From assembly GCF_016901855.1 (NCBI RefSeq), contig NZ_JACJKY010000012.1, positions 1-64,000 on the forward strand: a DNA stretch of 64,000 nucleotides. The letters run 5' to 3'. Source of the DNA: Merdimmobilis hominis. GTDB lineage: Bacteria > Bacillota > Clostridia > Oscillospirales > Ruminococcaceae. This document shows, piece by piece, positions 23,867 through 33,088 of the stretch. The stretch's first letter is position 1. Every line of letters starts with the position of its first letter. Under the pieces are notes generated by a model that saw only the letters and a program-made list of their open reading frames with translations, searched no databases and was not told where the DNA came from. Both the position numbers and the translations under genes were made by a program.

Positions 23867-25250
23867 ATGGGAGTTACAAGCTCAAACAAGCAAATCGATG
23901 CGGATCGTATTGACTGTAACGGGACGTTAAGAGTGACGCTTGCGCTTTCTGCTTCGCCGGATATTTCTTCGAATCCAACCGATATTGTCTTGGTGCTGGA
24001 CCGATCCGGCAGTATGGCAGGCAGTCCGCTCGCAATATGAAAGCGGGCGCCAAAACATTTATCGATATTATTGAACAGGCGACAGACGGCGTATCAGACG
24101 GCCAGATTGGCTCCGGCAGCCGTATTGGTGTTGTGAGTTTTGCAACATCGGCAACGACTGATACGCAGCTGATTACGTCGGTTGCTGCACTCAAAAATGC
24201 AGTAGACAGCCTGACAGCAGGCGGAACAACGAATCATGCAGATGCATTTGAAAAAGCGATACAACTGTTTGATCCGCTTTCTGCAAATGCAAAGGTGATC
24301 GTCATGTTCACCGACGGAAAAACGACAGCAGGTCCGTTGCCAGCGCCGGTAGCAGCTGCAGCAAGAGCATCCGGCATCATTATTTACTGCATTGGACTGA
24401 TTGGTACTGATGGCATTGATGTGGATGTTTTAAATGACTGGGCGACCGATCCGGATGCTTCGCATGTTGCGGTGACGCCGGATGATGCAGATTTAGAGGA
24501 ACTGTTTGCCGATTTGGCTGCAAATATCTCGAAAACCGGTGCAACCAACATCGTGATTGATGAGGTGATCAGTCCTGATTTTGTGATTACAAGCGTTTTC
24601 CCGCCGACAAAAGGCACTGCAATGATGGTGGACAGCAACACCATTCAGTGGCATATGGACGAACTCGGTGTATCGGCAAATGAGGGTGCATCGCTTGAAT
24701 TTTATATAGGCACATTGCAGATGACGGCGGAGAGAAACTTGTCAATGCATCGATCACGTATTCCGACAATGAAGGGAACATTGTTGTGTTTCCGACACCG
24801 CGTGTCGCGGTTTCCTGCGCGATTGAAGTGACGCCGGAGCCATGTCCGGTACCGGTGGAACTGATGATTGACGGCTGTGAGGACGCGGTGATTTTGGATG
24901 CCGGCAGTGTGATGCTTTCTTCACTTGGCCGAATCTTACAGCTGGATGTGACAGTGAAAAACGTGTGCCCAAACAAGCGTGTTGCACTGGCTGTGATTCT
25001 GACAGAAGTTGATCAAAACGGAATGGAATATTCACGCGGAATGAAAACCATGACGCTTCCGGCGCATACATCTGATTCTTGCCGTGATGTTCTGGTCAAA
25101 TGCATTTCGTTTGTGCTGCCGGAGGATTTGGACGTATTGAGCGGCAATAAGGATGCAATCTGCAATCCGAGAAAATTGAAAGTCCGGTTTATTGCGCACA
25201 ATATCGATACCGATTATCGGTGCTGTGATACCGTGATTACGCTGTCCTGA
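23867..25250 (+). pseudogene. von Willebrand factor A protein, broken by two -1 frameshifts
   Basis: Conceptually about 460 residues. An ATG with TAGGAGG opens the first frame, which reads to the MIDAS motif DRSGSMAGSPLA and then hits UGA at 24038-24040. The sequence resumes one frame over (NMKAGAKTFIDIIEQATDG) if one A is missing near 24034. This frame holds the rest of the vWA domain (VIVMFTDGKTTAGPL) and a following beta domain until about 24720, where another missing base (a G, expected CAG-GAT) moves the reading to the third frame (DDGGEKLVNASITYSDNEG), which runs to 25250 with a Cys-rich C-terminal domain. vWA proteins bind ligands through Mg2+. Both gaps fall in short base runs, so sequencing error is as likely as real decay. 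Confidence 0.85.
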
Positions 25251-25255
25251 TAAAG

Positions 25256-25292
25256 AAAAAAGGTTGAATCCCAACGGGATTCAACCTTTTTG
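25256..25292. terminator. Bidirectional terminator between the vWA gene and the acyl-CoA ligase
   Basis: Arms 25257-25272 and 25276-25291, perfect 16 bases, A-rich before and T-rich after. Confidence 0.9.
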
Positions 25293-25307
25293 TTTGTTTT
25301 TTGATGA

Positions 25308-26969
25308 TTACGCGTTGTCGCGTGCACGAATCTCGTTTCGTTTGATTTTTCCGCTGATTGTTTTCGGAAGCTCCGGAACAAATTCGATGATGCGCGGATA
25401 TTTATACGGCGCAGTTACACGTTTCACATAGTTTTGCAGTTCTTTTTTGAGTTCGTCAGACGGCTGATACTGACTGGTTAAAACGATCGTCGCTTTGACA
25501 ACCTGACCGCGGATCGGGTCGGGTGCACCGGTAACGGCAACCTCCAAAACGGCGGGATGCTCCATCAAAACGCTTTCAACCTCAAACGGACCGATGCGGT
25601 AGCCGGAAGCTTTGATGACGTCATCGGTTCTGCCGACATACCAGAAGTAGCCGTCCTCGTCACAGTAAGCGGTATCACGCGTATGATACATACCGTGTTC
25701 CCATACCTCGTTGGTGCGCTGTTCATCCAGATAATAGCCTTTGAACAGGCCGTTCGGCGCACCGTCTTTCGGCGGAAGCACAACGATTTCACCAACAGTA
25801 CCGGTCGGTACCGGATTGCCGTCCTCGTCAACGATCTGAACGTTATAAAGCGGTGTCGGTTTTCCCATAGCGCCTGATTTCGGTGTTGTACCGCGCAGAT
25901 TTGCAATCAGAAGAGCGGTTTCTGTCTGACCGAAGCCTTCCATGAGATCAAGACCTGTGACTTCTTTAAAGCGTGTGTAAACCTCTTCGTTGAGCGCTTC
26001 GCCAGCTGTTGTGACGTGTTCAAGGGAAGCGAGGCTTTCAGAATCCATTCCTTCTTTGATTAAGAAGCGGAATACGGTCGGCGGTGCGCAGAATGTGGTG
26101 ATTTTATATTTTTTGATCATCATCAACAGATCATGCGGTACAAACTTGTCAAAGTCATAGACGAAAATGCCTGCACCCAAGAACCATTGTCCATACAGTT
26201 TACCCCAAGCCGCTTTGCCCCAGCCGGTCTCCGCCAGCGAAAGATGCAGGCCGTCCGGTCTGACATTATGCCAGTCGTGTGCAGTGATGATGTGATAGAT
26301 CGAGTAATAATGCGAGTGCATGACCATCTTCGGGTTGCCTGTGGTGCCCGAGGTGAAATACAGAAGCATATCGTCGTTGACATTCGTATCCACACGCTCA
26401 AATACAGACGAATATCCTTCGTATTCTGTATCAAAGCATGTCCAGCCTTCTTTTTCACCGCGAACCAGCACTTTGACCGGCAGTGTGCGGTTTAAATACC
26501 GTTCTGCTTCTTCAACGTGGTCGCTGATTTCGCAGGTGGCGGTGCAGACGATGCCTTTGACATCGGCCGCCTGAATGCGGTAGATGACGTCTTTTGTAGT
26601 GAGAAGATTGGTTGCGGGAATGGTCACCGCGCCAAGCTTGTGAAGCGCCAAAATCGTGAACCAGAATTCATAGTGGCGTTTTAATACGAGCATGACTTTG
26701 TCACCTTTTTGAATGCCCTTTGCCCGAAGCATGTTCGCGACACGGTTCGACTCAGCGGAAATGTCAGCAAAGCTGAAAATTCGCTCAGCACCATGCTCGT
26801 CGGTCCAGACCATTGCGCGCCGATTTGGTTCCAGCTCAGCAATTCGATCGACCACGTCATAAGCGAAGTTGAAAGAATCCGGGCAGTGGATGTCGAAACG
26901 GTTTAATACGCCGTCTGCATCGTAGCCCTCCGTTACATACTTTTGATAAAGGGTGGTTGCGGTTTCCAT
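25308..26969 (-). CDS. AMP-forming acyl-CoA synthetase
   Basis: Activates a carboxylic acid with ATP and CoA through an acyl-AMP. The 553 residues show the P-loop TSGTTGNPK (206-214), the GFGQTE adenylation motif, YFWYVGRTDDVIKASGYRIGP (hinge region, quoted in two overlapping parts of the family: GRTDD and GYRIGP) and the C-terminal catalytic Lys in ISGKIKR. The overall sequence resembles medium-chain or acetyl-like acyl-CoA synthetases of clostridia; the substrate cannot be fixed from sequence. It is monocistronic, with GGAGG before the ATG. No beta-oxidation genes are near. Confidence 0.9.
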   Translation of the reverse strand: METATTLYQKYVTEGYDADGVLNRFDIHCPDSFNFAYDVVDRIAELEPNRRAMVWTDEHGAERIFSFADISAESNRVANMLRAKGIQKGDKVMLVLKRHYEFWFTILALHKLGAVTIPATNLLTTKDVIYRIQAADVKGIVCTATCEISDHVEEAERYLNRTLPVKVLVRGEKEGWTCFDTEYEGYSSVFERVDTNVNDDMLLYFTSGTTGNPKMVMHSHYYSIYHIITAHDWHNVRPDGLHLSLAETGWGKAAWGKLYGQWFLGAGIFVYDFDKFVPHDLLMMIKKYKITTFCAPPTVFRFLIKEGMDSESLASLEHVTTAGEALNEEVYTRFKEVTGLDLMEGFGQTETALLIANLRGTTPKSGAMGKPTPLYNVQIVDEDGNPVPTGTVGEIVVLPPKDGAPNGLFKGYYLDEQRTNEVWEHGMYHTRDTAYCDEDGYFWYVGRTDDVIKASGYRIGPFEVESVLMEHPAVLEVAVTGAPDPIRGQVVKATIVLTSQYQPSDELKKELQNYVKRVTAPYKYPRIIEFVPELPKTISGKIKRNEIRARDNA

Positions 26970-27025
26970 ACTTGTCCTCCATTCTCCGAGGGAATTTCAT
27001 TCATTAAAAAAATACAATATAGTCC

Positions 27026-27054
27026 ATTATAGGAGAAAAAAATCCGATCGTCAA
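27026..27054 (-). promoter_or_regulatory. Promoter of the acyl-CoA ligase gene
   Basis: Minus-strand TTGACG (27049-27054), 17-base spacer, TATAAT (27026-27031). Confidence 0.85.
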
Positions 27055-27146
27055 GTAAAACCGCAGGAAATCTGGAGAAAATGACATGTTTTCTTTTTAG
27101 ATTTCAGAATCGAGAAGGGAGCAGGGGAATATCATTTCAGAAAAGC

Positions 27147-27176
27147 AAAAAGCCTCCGAAATTCCGGAGGCTTTTT
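27147..27176 (-). terminator. Terminator of pnp
   Basis: Twelve-base arms (27147-27158 and 27165-27176); in minus-strand RNA the hairpin ends in five U. It lies 14 bases after the pnp stop. Confidence 0.9.
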
Positions 27177-27189
27177 AAAACACATATGA

Positions 27190-29301
27190 TTATTTCGACT
27201 GTTTTGCGGCGATATCAGCCATTGCATCTTTGCGGGAGAGGTTGATGCGTCCCTGTGCATCGATCTCAGTCACTTTGACAAAGATTGTATCGCCAACATT
27301 CACAACGTCTTCTACTTTGTTGACGCGGTGCTCTGCCAGTTTCGAGATGTGGACAAGACCTTCTTTGCCCGGTGCGATTTCAACGAACGCACCGAATGCC
27401 ATCAGGCGGGTAACCTGTCCTTTGTAGATCGCGCCGACTTCCGGATCGTTTGCGATGGAATCGACGATGGACAGCGCACGTTTGACGTTTGCCATATCAA
27501 CGCCCATGATGACGCAGCTGCCGTCATCCTCGATGTCGATGGTGACGTCACAGTCAGCACAGATTTTCTGAATAACTTTGCCGCCGCTGCCGATGACTTC
27601 GCGGATCTTATCGGGTTTGACATAGGTCTGCACAACTTTCGGTGCGTAGACGGAAACTTCCTCGCGCGGCTCGGCGATTGCTTTTGCCATGATTTCATCG
27701 AGGATATACAGTCTTGCTTTTCTTGTTTTCTCGAATGCTTCGGAAATGACTTCCATCGAAAGGCCGTCCACTTTGATATCCACCTGAATTGCGGTGATAC
27801 CGTTGTGTGTGCCGCCGACTTTGAAGTCCATATCGCCGTAGAAGTCCTCAAGGCCCTGGATATCGACCATAGTCTGGAACGAGCCATCCTCTTTGGTGAT
27901 CAAGCCGCAGGAGATGCCGGCAACCGGTGTGCGGATCGGAACGCCTGCGTCCATGAGTGCCAAAGTAGAAGCACAGATGGAGCCCTGCGAGGTGGAACCG
28001 TTCGAAGAGAGCACTTCCGAGACGGAACGGATTGCATACGGGAACACTTCCACGCTCGGCAGAACCGGAACGAGCGCTTTTTCTGCCAGTGCGCCGTGAC
28101 CAATTTCACGACGACCCGGGCCGCGGCTCGGTTTTGTTTCGCCGACGGAGTAAGACGGGAAGTTATACTGATGCATATAGCGTTTTTCAGTGTTTTCGTC
28201 GATGCTGTCGAGCATCTGTGCATCACGGATCGGACCTAAGGTTACAACGTTCAATACCTGTGTCTGACCGCGGGTGAACAGACCCGAACCGTGTACGCGC
28301 GGCAGCACGCCTGCCTCAGCAGCGAGCGGACGGATTTCGTTCATGCCGCGTCCGTCGACACGTTTGCCGGTGAACAGCCATTCACGAACGATGTGTTTTT
28401 GAAGCTTGTACATGACTTCGCCGAGTGTCGGCATGTATTCTTCAAACTGCTCGCCGAGTGTTTCTTCGATCTCATCAACAATCGGTTTTAAGCGTGCTTC
28501 ACGGACGTTTTTGTCGTCGGTGTCGAGTGCGTGCTTCACTTTTTCGGTTGCAAGCTCTGCGACTGCCTGATAAAATTCCGGATTTACGCCGACTTTTTCA
28601 AATTCGATTTTCGGTTTTCCGATTTCATCCTGCACACCTTTGATGAATGCGACCATTTTTTTGATCTCTTCGTGTGCGGTGCTGATTGCTTCGAGCATTT
28701 TGTCATCCGGCACTTCGTTTGCACCGGCTTCGATCATAACGACTTTCTCTGCAGAAGCGGCAACGGTCAAATCGAGATCGGAAACAGCGCGCTGTTCTTT
28801 GTTCGGATTCAAAACGATTTCGCCGTCAACCAAACCGACGTTTACGCCGGCAATCGGGCCGTTAAACGGAACATCCGAAATGGAAACAGCAATCGAAGCG
28901 GCAATCAGCGCGGTGATCTCCGGTGCGTTGTCCACATCGGAAGCCAGAACAGTGGTGACGATCGAAACGTCGTTGCGCAGGCCTTCCGGGAAGAGCGGAC
29001 GCATTGGACGGTCGATCATACGGGAAGTAAGAATTGCATTCTCGGTCGGTCGGCCTTCACGTTTTAAGAACGAGCCCGGGATTTTACCGACAGCATACAG
29101 TTTTTCTTCGTAGTCAACGGAAAGCGGGAAAAAGTCAACGCCGTCGCGCGGTTTTGCGCTCATGGTGACGTTTGCCATCACAACAGTTTCGCCGTAGGTG
29201 ACCCAGCACGAGCCGTTTGCAAGTGCGCAGGTTTTTCCGGTTTCCACTTTGAGCGGCCGGCCGGCAAACGTTGTTTCAAAAACGCGATGGTTTTCAAACA
29301 T
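27190..29301 (-). CDS. pnp: Polynucleotide phosphorylase
   Basis: A phosphate-dependent 3'-5' exoribonuclease of 703 residues, core of bacterial RNA decay. Two RNase PH-like domains are seen (about 10-230 and 310-545, with RGPGRREIGHGALAEKAL in the second, shortened here as GRREIGHGALAE), then a KH domain (about 555-615, VIGSGGKVIQ) and an S1 domain (about 620-695, GFVEIAPG-like AFVEIAPGKEGLVHIS). Length is standard. It follows rpsO on the same strand, the widespread rpsO-pnp arrangement, with a 180-base structured leader between them. AAGGAGG precedes the ATG. Confidence 0.97.
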   Translation of the reverse strand: MFENHRVFETTFAGRPLKVETGKTCALANGSCWVTYGETVVMANVTMSAKPRDGVDFFPLSVDYEEKLYAVGKIPGSFLKREGRPTENAILTSRMIDRPMRPLFPEGLRNDVSIVTTVLASDVDNAPEITALIAASIAVSISDVPFNGPIAGVNVGLVDGEIVLNPNKEQRAVSDLDLTVAASAEKVVMIEAGANEVPDDKMLEAISTAHEEIKKMVAFIKGVQDEIGKPKIEFEKVGVNPEFYQAVAELATEKVKHALDTDDKNVREARLKPIVDEIEETLGEQFEEYMPTLGEVMYKLQKHIVREWLFTGKRVDGRGMNEIRPLAAEAGVLPRVHGSGLFTRGQTQVLNVVTLGPIRDAQMLDSIDENTEKRYMHQYNFPSYSVGETKPSRGPGRREIGHGALAEKALVPVLPSVEVFPYAIRSVSEVLSSNGSTSQGSICASTLALMDAGVPIRTPVAGISCGLITKEDGSFQTMVDIQGLEDFYGDMDFKVGGTHNGITAIQVDIKVDGLSMEVISEAFEKTRKARLYILDEIMAKAIAEPREEVSVYAPKVVQTYVKPDKIREVIGSGGKVIQKICADCDVTIDIEDDGSCVIMGVDMANVKRALSIVDSIANDPEVGAIYKGQVTRLMAFGAFVEIAPGKEGLVHISKLAEHRVNKVEDVVNVGDTIFVKVTEIDAQGRINLSRKDAMADIAAKQSK

Positions 29302-29354
29302 GGGGATTCCTCCTTATAATATAAAATAAAAATATCGGAATGCGGCCGCTGCAG

Positions 29355-29471
29355 GATTAGCACAAAACCCTGTGGTCAAGTGAATTTAACCATACGGTTT
29401 AATGCTAAATCTCTGTGTTTTGACCGCATAAATATCTTTTAAGGCAGGCGGCATAAGCCACCTGCCTTAAA
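29355..29471 (-). promoter_or_regulatory. Structured rpsO-pnp intercistronic leader
   Basis: Two stem-loops on the minus-strand RNA. The first has arms 29438-29452 and 29457-29471 (15 bases, one G-U) and no U-tract, so it looks like a processing stem rather than a terminator. The second is longer and branched: TTAGCA/TGCTAA ends (about 29355 and 29402) enclose AAACC/GGTTT and TGGT/ACCA pairs. In E. coli the same place carries an RNase III stem through which PNPase represses its own synthesis; a similar role here is inference. Confidence 0.5.
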
Positions 29472-29481
29472 GCAGACGAAA

Positions 29482-29748
29482 TTATTTACGGATGCCCAGT
29501 TTTGCGATTGTTGCACGGTATCTTTCGATGTCAACCTTTTTGAGGTAGTTCAAAAGATTGCGGCGGTGACCAACCATTTTAAGCAGACCGCGGCGGGAGT
29601 GATGGTCTTTTGCATGAACCTTCAGGTGCTCGGTCAAGTCGTTGATTCTTGTGGTCAGAATTGCAATCTGAACCTCCGGCGAACCGGTGTCTTTGTCGTG
29701 AAGACGGTTGTTTTCAATAACAGCGGTTTTTTCTTCTTTTCTCAGCAT
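29482..29748 (-). CDS. rpsO: 30S ribosomal protein S15
   Basis: The 88-residue primary 16S rRNA-binding protein of the small subunit. Conserved parts are visible: [29 protein letters not shown] and [11 protein letters not shown]. An upstream in-frame start would add 27 residues, but the ATG at 29746-29748 has GAGGTG seven bases upstream and gives the standard length. It is followed by pnp. Confidence 0.97.
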   Translation of the reverse strand: MLRKEEKTAVIENNRLHDKDTGSPEVQIAILTTRINDLTEHLKVHAKDHHSRRGLLKMVGHRRNLLNYLKKVDIERYRATIAKLGIRK

Positions 29749-29840
29749 TTGTTTCACCTCTTTATAATGTTGCGGCGTCATAGCAGAGGGTGGGCAAAAC
29801 TCCCCATTGGGGCTTAATCCCTGAGCCATGGCACGGCACT
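29749..29840 (-). promoter_or_regulatory. rpsO 5' leader, possible S15 autoregulatory RNA
   Basis: The roughly 90-base leader can fold GCCCC-AAT-GGGG and pair GGG with downstream CCC runs (about 29787-29825) ahead of the ribosome site. rpsO leaders in several phyla bind S15 and shut off translation through different folds. The structure is seen by eye only; the rest of the 320-base gap up to pyrH carries the rpsO and pyrH promoters and no gene. Confidence 0.4.
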
Positions 29841-29845
29841 ATGAC

Positions 29846-29874
29846 AGTATATCATACGACAAAAACGTTGTAAA
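29846..29874 (-). promoter_or_regulatory. Promoter of rpsO-pnp
   Basis: Minus-strand TTTACA (29869-29874), 17-base spacer, TATACT (29846-29851). Confidence 0.8.
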
Positions 29875-29966
29875 GGGGATTTTTGTGATTTTATAAAAAG
29901 TTTCAATAAAAGAGGAAAAGACGGCGATTGTTTTAATTTGGTTTACAAAAAAAGATGCAGATAGTC

Positions 29967-29995
29967 TTTACAAGAAACGTGCGTTCATGTAAAAT
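29967..29995 (+). promoter_or_regulatory. Promoter of pyrH-frr
   Basis: TTTACA (29967-29972), 17-base spacer, TAAAAT (29990-29995), with a leader of about 70 bases. Confidence 0.75.
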
Positions 29996-30068
29996 ATATG
30001 GTAAGAAGAATTCGGCGTATCACATCCGTTTTTTGAATAATAGGTAAGAAAGTGAGCGTGTTTTATTT

Positions 30069-30776
30069 ATGGAAATCAAGTATAAACGCATTCTTTTGAA
30101 ATTGTCCGGCGAGGCGCTTGCCGGTGAGAGAGGATTCGGCCTTGACTATACGGTTATGCGCAACGTGTGCAAGAGCATTCGTGACTGTGCGGCACTCGGC
30201 GTACAGATCGGTATCGTGGTCGGCGGCGGCAACTTCTGGCGCGGCCGTTCGAGCGGTGCAATGGATCGTACCCGCGCAGATCACATCGGTATGCTTGCAA
30301 CCACAATGAACGCACTGGCAGTTGCAGACGTGCTTGAAGAGCTTGGTGTGACAGTTCGTGTACAGACAGCGATTGCAATGCAGCAGTTTGCAGAGCCGTA
30401 TATCCGCAACCGTGCGGTTCGTCACCTGGAAAAAGGCCGTGTTGTTATTTTCGGCTGCGGCACAGGCAACCCGTTCTTCTCGACTGATACAGCAGCTTCC
30501 TTGCGTGCGGCAGAAATCGACGCGGACATCATCTTTAAAGCAACGATGGTAGACGGCGTTTACGACAAAGACCCGAACAAATTTGAGGATGCGAAAAAAT
30601 ACGATCATTTGACTGTCAGCGAAGTCATCGGCAAGAACTTGAAAGTTATGGATTCGACCGCTGCTTCGATGTGCCGTGACAACCACATTCCGCTGCTCGT
30701 GTTCAACTTGAACCGTCCGGAAAATATTGTGGATGCGGTTTGCGGAAAAACGGTAGGAACGCTCGTGGAAGGGTAA
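30069..30776 (+). CDS. pyrH: Uridylate kinase
   Basis: Phosphorylates UMP to UDP with ATP. The 235-residue amino-acid-kinase fold shows [15 protein letters not shown] at the N-terminus, [10 protein letters not shown] (phosphate-binding glycines), the [15 protein letters not shown] region and YDKDPNKF. Length is that of bacterial UMP kinases, which are hexameric and feedback-controlled by UTP. The usual upstream tsf and rpsB are not present within the 300 bases before it. It shares a transcript with frr, 49 bases downstream. Confidence 0.97.
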   Translation: MEIKYKRILLKLSGEALAGERGFGLDYTVMRNVCKSIRDCAALGVQIGIVVGGGNFWRGRSSGAMDRTRADHIGMLATTMNALAVADVLEELGVTVRVQTAIAMQQFAEPYIRNRAVRHLEKGRVVIFGCGTGNPFFSTDTAASLRAAEIDADIIFKATMVDGVYDKDPNKFEDAKKYDHLTVSEVIGKNLKVMDSTAASMCRDNHIPLLVFNLNRPENIVDAVCGKTVGTLVEG

Positions 30777-30825
30777 GCCTTTCTGAATTCTATAGAACAA
30801 AAAACAGTATCGGAGGATCATCACA

Positions 30826-31389
30826 ATGGATGCAATTCAGGAAAGACTTTTAAAAACAGAAGAGAAAATGAAAAAATCGGTTGCAGCGCTCGATAACGAA
30901 TACAAAGCAATTCGTGCAGGCCGTGCAACACCGGCAATCCTTGATAAATTGACAGTGGAATATTACGGCGCGCCGACACGTATCGATCAGATGGCAGTCA
31001 TCAGCGTTCCGGAAGCACGTCTGATGGTCATTCAGCCGTGGGATCCGACCACGCTCAACGCAATCCAGAAAGCAATCCTTGCTTCGGATCTCGGCTTGAA
31101 TCCGGCAAACGACGGTAAAGTGCTGCGCATTGCGTTCCCGCCGCTCACCGAGGAACGCCGCCGCGAGATCACAAAAGATGTTTCGAAATATGCCGAAGAG
31201 TGCAAAGTGGCAATTCGCTCACTGCGCCGCGATGCAAACGAAAAACTCAAAACACTCAAGAAAAATTCGGAGATCACCGAAGATGAGCTGAAAATCGGCG
31301 AAGAGAAAGTTCAGAAACTGACCGATAAATATGTGAAGATCGTGGATGAGCACGCAAAAGAAAAAGAAAAGGAAATCATGGAAATCTGA
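30826..31389 (+). CDS. frr: Ribosome recycling factor
   Basis: Splits post-termination ribosomes together with EF-G. The 187-residue tRNA-shaped protein carries the conserved [41 protein letters not shown] and [11 protein letters not shown] stretches. GGAGG precedes the ATG. It ends seven bases before an intrinsic terminator, so the downstream envelope genes need their own transcription or readthrough. Confidence 0.97.
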   Translation: MDAIQERLLKTEEKMKKSVAALDNEYKAIRAGRATPAILDKLTVEYYGAPTRIDQMAVISVPEARLMVIQPWDPTTLNAIQKAILASDLGLNPANDGKVLRIAFPPLTEERRREITKDVSKYAEECKVAIRSLRRDANEKLKTLKKNSEITEDELKIGEEKVQKLTDKYVKIVDEHAKEKEKEIMEI

Positions 31390-31395
31390 TTTTGC

Positions 31396-31425
31396 GCGGG
31401 AGAATCAATCTTCTCCCGCTTTTTT
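31396..31425 (+). terminator. Terminator of pyrH-frr
   Basis: Nine-base GC-rich arms (31396-31404 and 31411-31419), six-base loop, six T. Confidence 0.85.
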
Positions 31426-31459
31426 GTGAGATTTCCCTTGCGGAGGATTTTTATAAAGA

Positions 31460-32167
31460 ATGAAACAAGAACGGATTTTACCGCAGCATATCGGGCTCAT
31501 TATGGACGGAAACGGCCGCTGGGCAAAAAAACGCGGACTGCCGCGTCAGGCGGGGCACAAAGTCGGCGCCAGCACGTTTCAGAAAATTGTGCGTTACTGC
31601 AACAAAATCGGTATCCGCTACTTAACCGTGTATGCGTTTTCGACGGAAAACTGGAAACGGCCGGCTGAAGAAGTGGAAGCGATCATGAACTTGCTCCGAA
31701 GCTTTTTAAAAGACGCCAAAAATCACCGCGCAGAGAATGTCAAAACGCATTTCATCGGTGATCGCTCGATGCTCGCACCCGATCTTCAGGAGCTGATGGC
31801 CGACTGCGAAAAAGAAAGTGAGTCCTTTACGGGCCTTACATTAAATATCGCAGTGAATTACGGCGGCCGGGATGAAATTGTTCATGCTGCAAAGCAGTTT
31901 GCAAAGGATGCTGCGGCAGGCAATATTTCGCCGGATGCGCTCGATGAAACATTGTTTTCTTCGTATCTTTACACAAAGGATCAGCCGGACATTGACTTGA
32001 TTATCCGTCCGAGCGGCGAGATGCGGCTGTCAAACTTCCTGCTGTGGCAGGCGGCCTATGCGGAATATGTATTCATGGATGTTCTGTGGCCGGACTTTAA
32101 CGAAAAATATCTCGAACAGGCGCTTTCAGAATTTGCAAACAGAAACCGCCGGTTCGGAGGAGTGTGA
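31460..32167 (+). CDS. uppS: Isoprenyl transferase (undecaprenyl diphosphate synthase)
   Basis: Condenses isopentenyl units onto farnesyl diphosphate to make the C55 lipid carrier for cell-wall synthesis. The 235 residues show the cis-prenyltransferase motifs IMDGNGRWAKKRG (catalytic Asp16), LTVYAFSTENWKRP, and DLIIRPSGEMRLSNFLLWQ with AEYVF. The only near ribosome site, GGAGG, lies about 14 bases upstream, somewhat far. It is followed three bases later by cdsA. Confidence 0.95.
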   Translation: MKQERILPQHIGLIMDGNGRWAKKRGLPRQAGHKVGASTFQKIVRYCNKIGIRYLTVYAFSTENWKRPAEEVEAIMNLLRSFLKDAKNHRAENVKTHFIGDRSMLAPDLQELMADCEKESESFTGLTLNIAVNYGGRDEIVHAAKQFAKDAAAGNISPDALDETLFSSYLYTKDQPDIDLIIRPSGEMRLSNFLLWQAAYAEYVFMDVLWPDFNEKYLEQALSEFANRNRRFGGV

Positions 32168-32170
32168 CGC

Positions 32171-32998
32171 ATGAAGCAACGTTTATTGACTGCGGCGATC
32201 GGAATTCCGCTGTTTTTTGTCGTTTTGTTTTTCTATGCAACGCCGGTATTCAACGGCGCACTGTCGCTGATTCTCGGTATCGGCGTGTATGAGCTGCTGC
32301 AAACTGCACAGTACGGACGAAAAAAGGTGATTACCGTCACTTGTGTGTTGTTCGGCGTGCTGCTGCCGTGGTTTGAACTGCCGGTATTAAAGCCGTATCG
32401 TGTGATTTTGCTGTTTTTGTTTGCGGCTGTTTTGATGGCGGCGCTGTTAAAATGGCACGATGAAATTCGTATGGAACAAATTTCACAGCTGTTTTTCGTG
32501 TCGGTTGTTTATCCGATTGCGCTGACAACGCTTGTGTATATCCGCGACAGCTTCGATACCGCACACGGATTGTTCTATACCGTGCTTGTGTTCTCGTGTG
32601 CGTGGGCTGCTGATGCGGGCGCATATTTTGCCGGACGCTTTTTCGGCAAGCATAAAATGTCGCCGAAAATCAGTCCGAACAAAACGATCGAAGGCTTGAT
32701 TGGCGGCGTGATCACCAGCCTTTTGTTTGCTGTGGCGATTTCTGCTGCGTTTTCAGCAATCATGGCAAGTCAGAATGTGGCGGTTTCGATCAACTATCTC
32801 TCTCTGCTTGGTGCAACACTGCTCGGTACAATGGTCGGTGTGTTCGGAGATTTGGTTGCATCCGTGATGAAACGGCAAAACGGCATCAAAGATTACGGTA
32901 CCATCATGCCGGGACACGGCGGCATTGTCGACCGGTTTGACTCCGTATTTTTCGTCGCACCGGCAATTTTTGTATGGCTGCAATTTTTTATGATCTAA
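32171..32998 (+). CDS. cdsA: Phosphatidate cytidylyltransferase
   Basis: Makes CDP-diacylglycerol, the precursor of anionic phospholipids. The 275-residue integral membrane protein has about seven hydrophobic helices, and its C-terminal family signature KRQNGIKDYGTIMPGHGG with DRFDS is complete. It starts right after uppS with GGAGG inside the uppS end, so the two are coupled. A terminator follows. Confidence 0.95.
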   Translation: MKQRLLTAAIGIPLFFVVLFFYATPVFNGALSLILGIGVYELLQTAQYGRKKVITVTCVLFGVLLPWFELPVLKPYRVILLFLFAAVLMAALLKWHDEIRMEQISQLFFVSVVYPIALTTLVYIRDSFDTAHGLFYTVLVFSCAWAADAGAYFAGRFFGKHKMSPKISPNKTIEGLIGGVITSLLFAVAISAAFSAIMASQNVAVSINYLSLLGATLLGTMVGVFGDLVASVMKRQNGIKDYGTIMPGHGGIVDRFDSVFFVAPAIFVWLQFFMI

Positions 32999-33005
32999 AT
33001 ACACG

Positions 33006-33040
33006 AAAACTTCCCGTTTTGTCTGCGGGAAGTTTTTGTC
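33006..33040 (+). terminator. Terminator after cdsA
   Basis: Eleven-base arms (33006-33016 and 33026-33036) ending in T-rich sequence. dxr begins 50 bases later, so this may be partial attenuation within the cluster. Confidence 0.75.
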
Positions 33041-33088
33041 TATCGTTCGTATTGTTTTGATATCAGCAAGAAAGCGTGAGAATATAAC

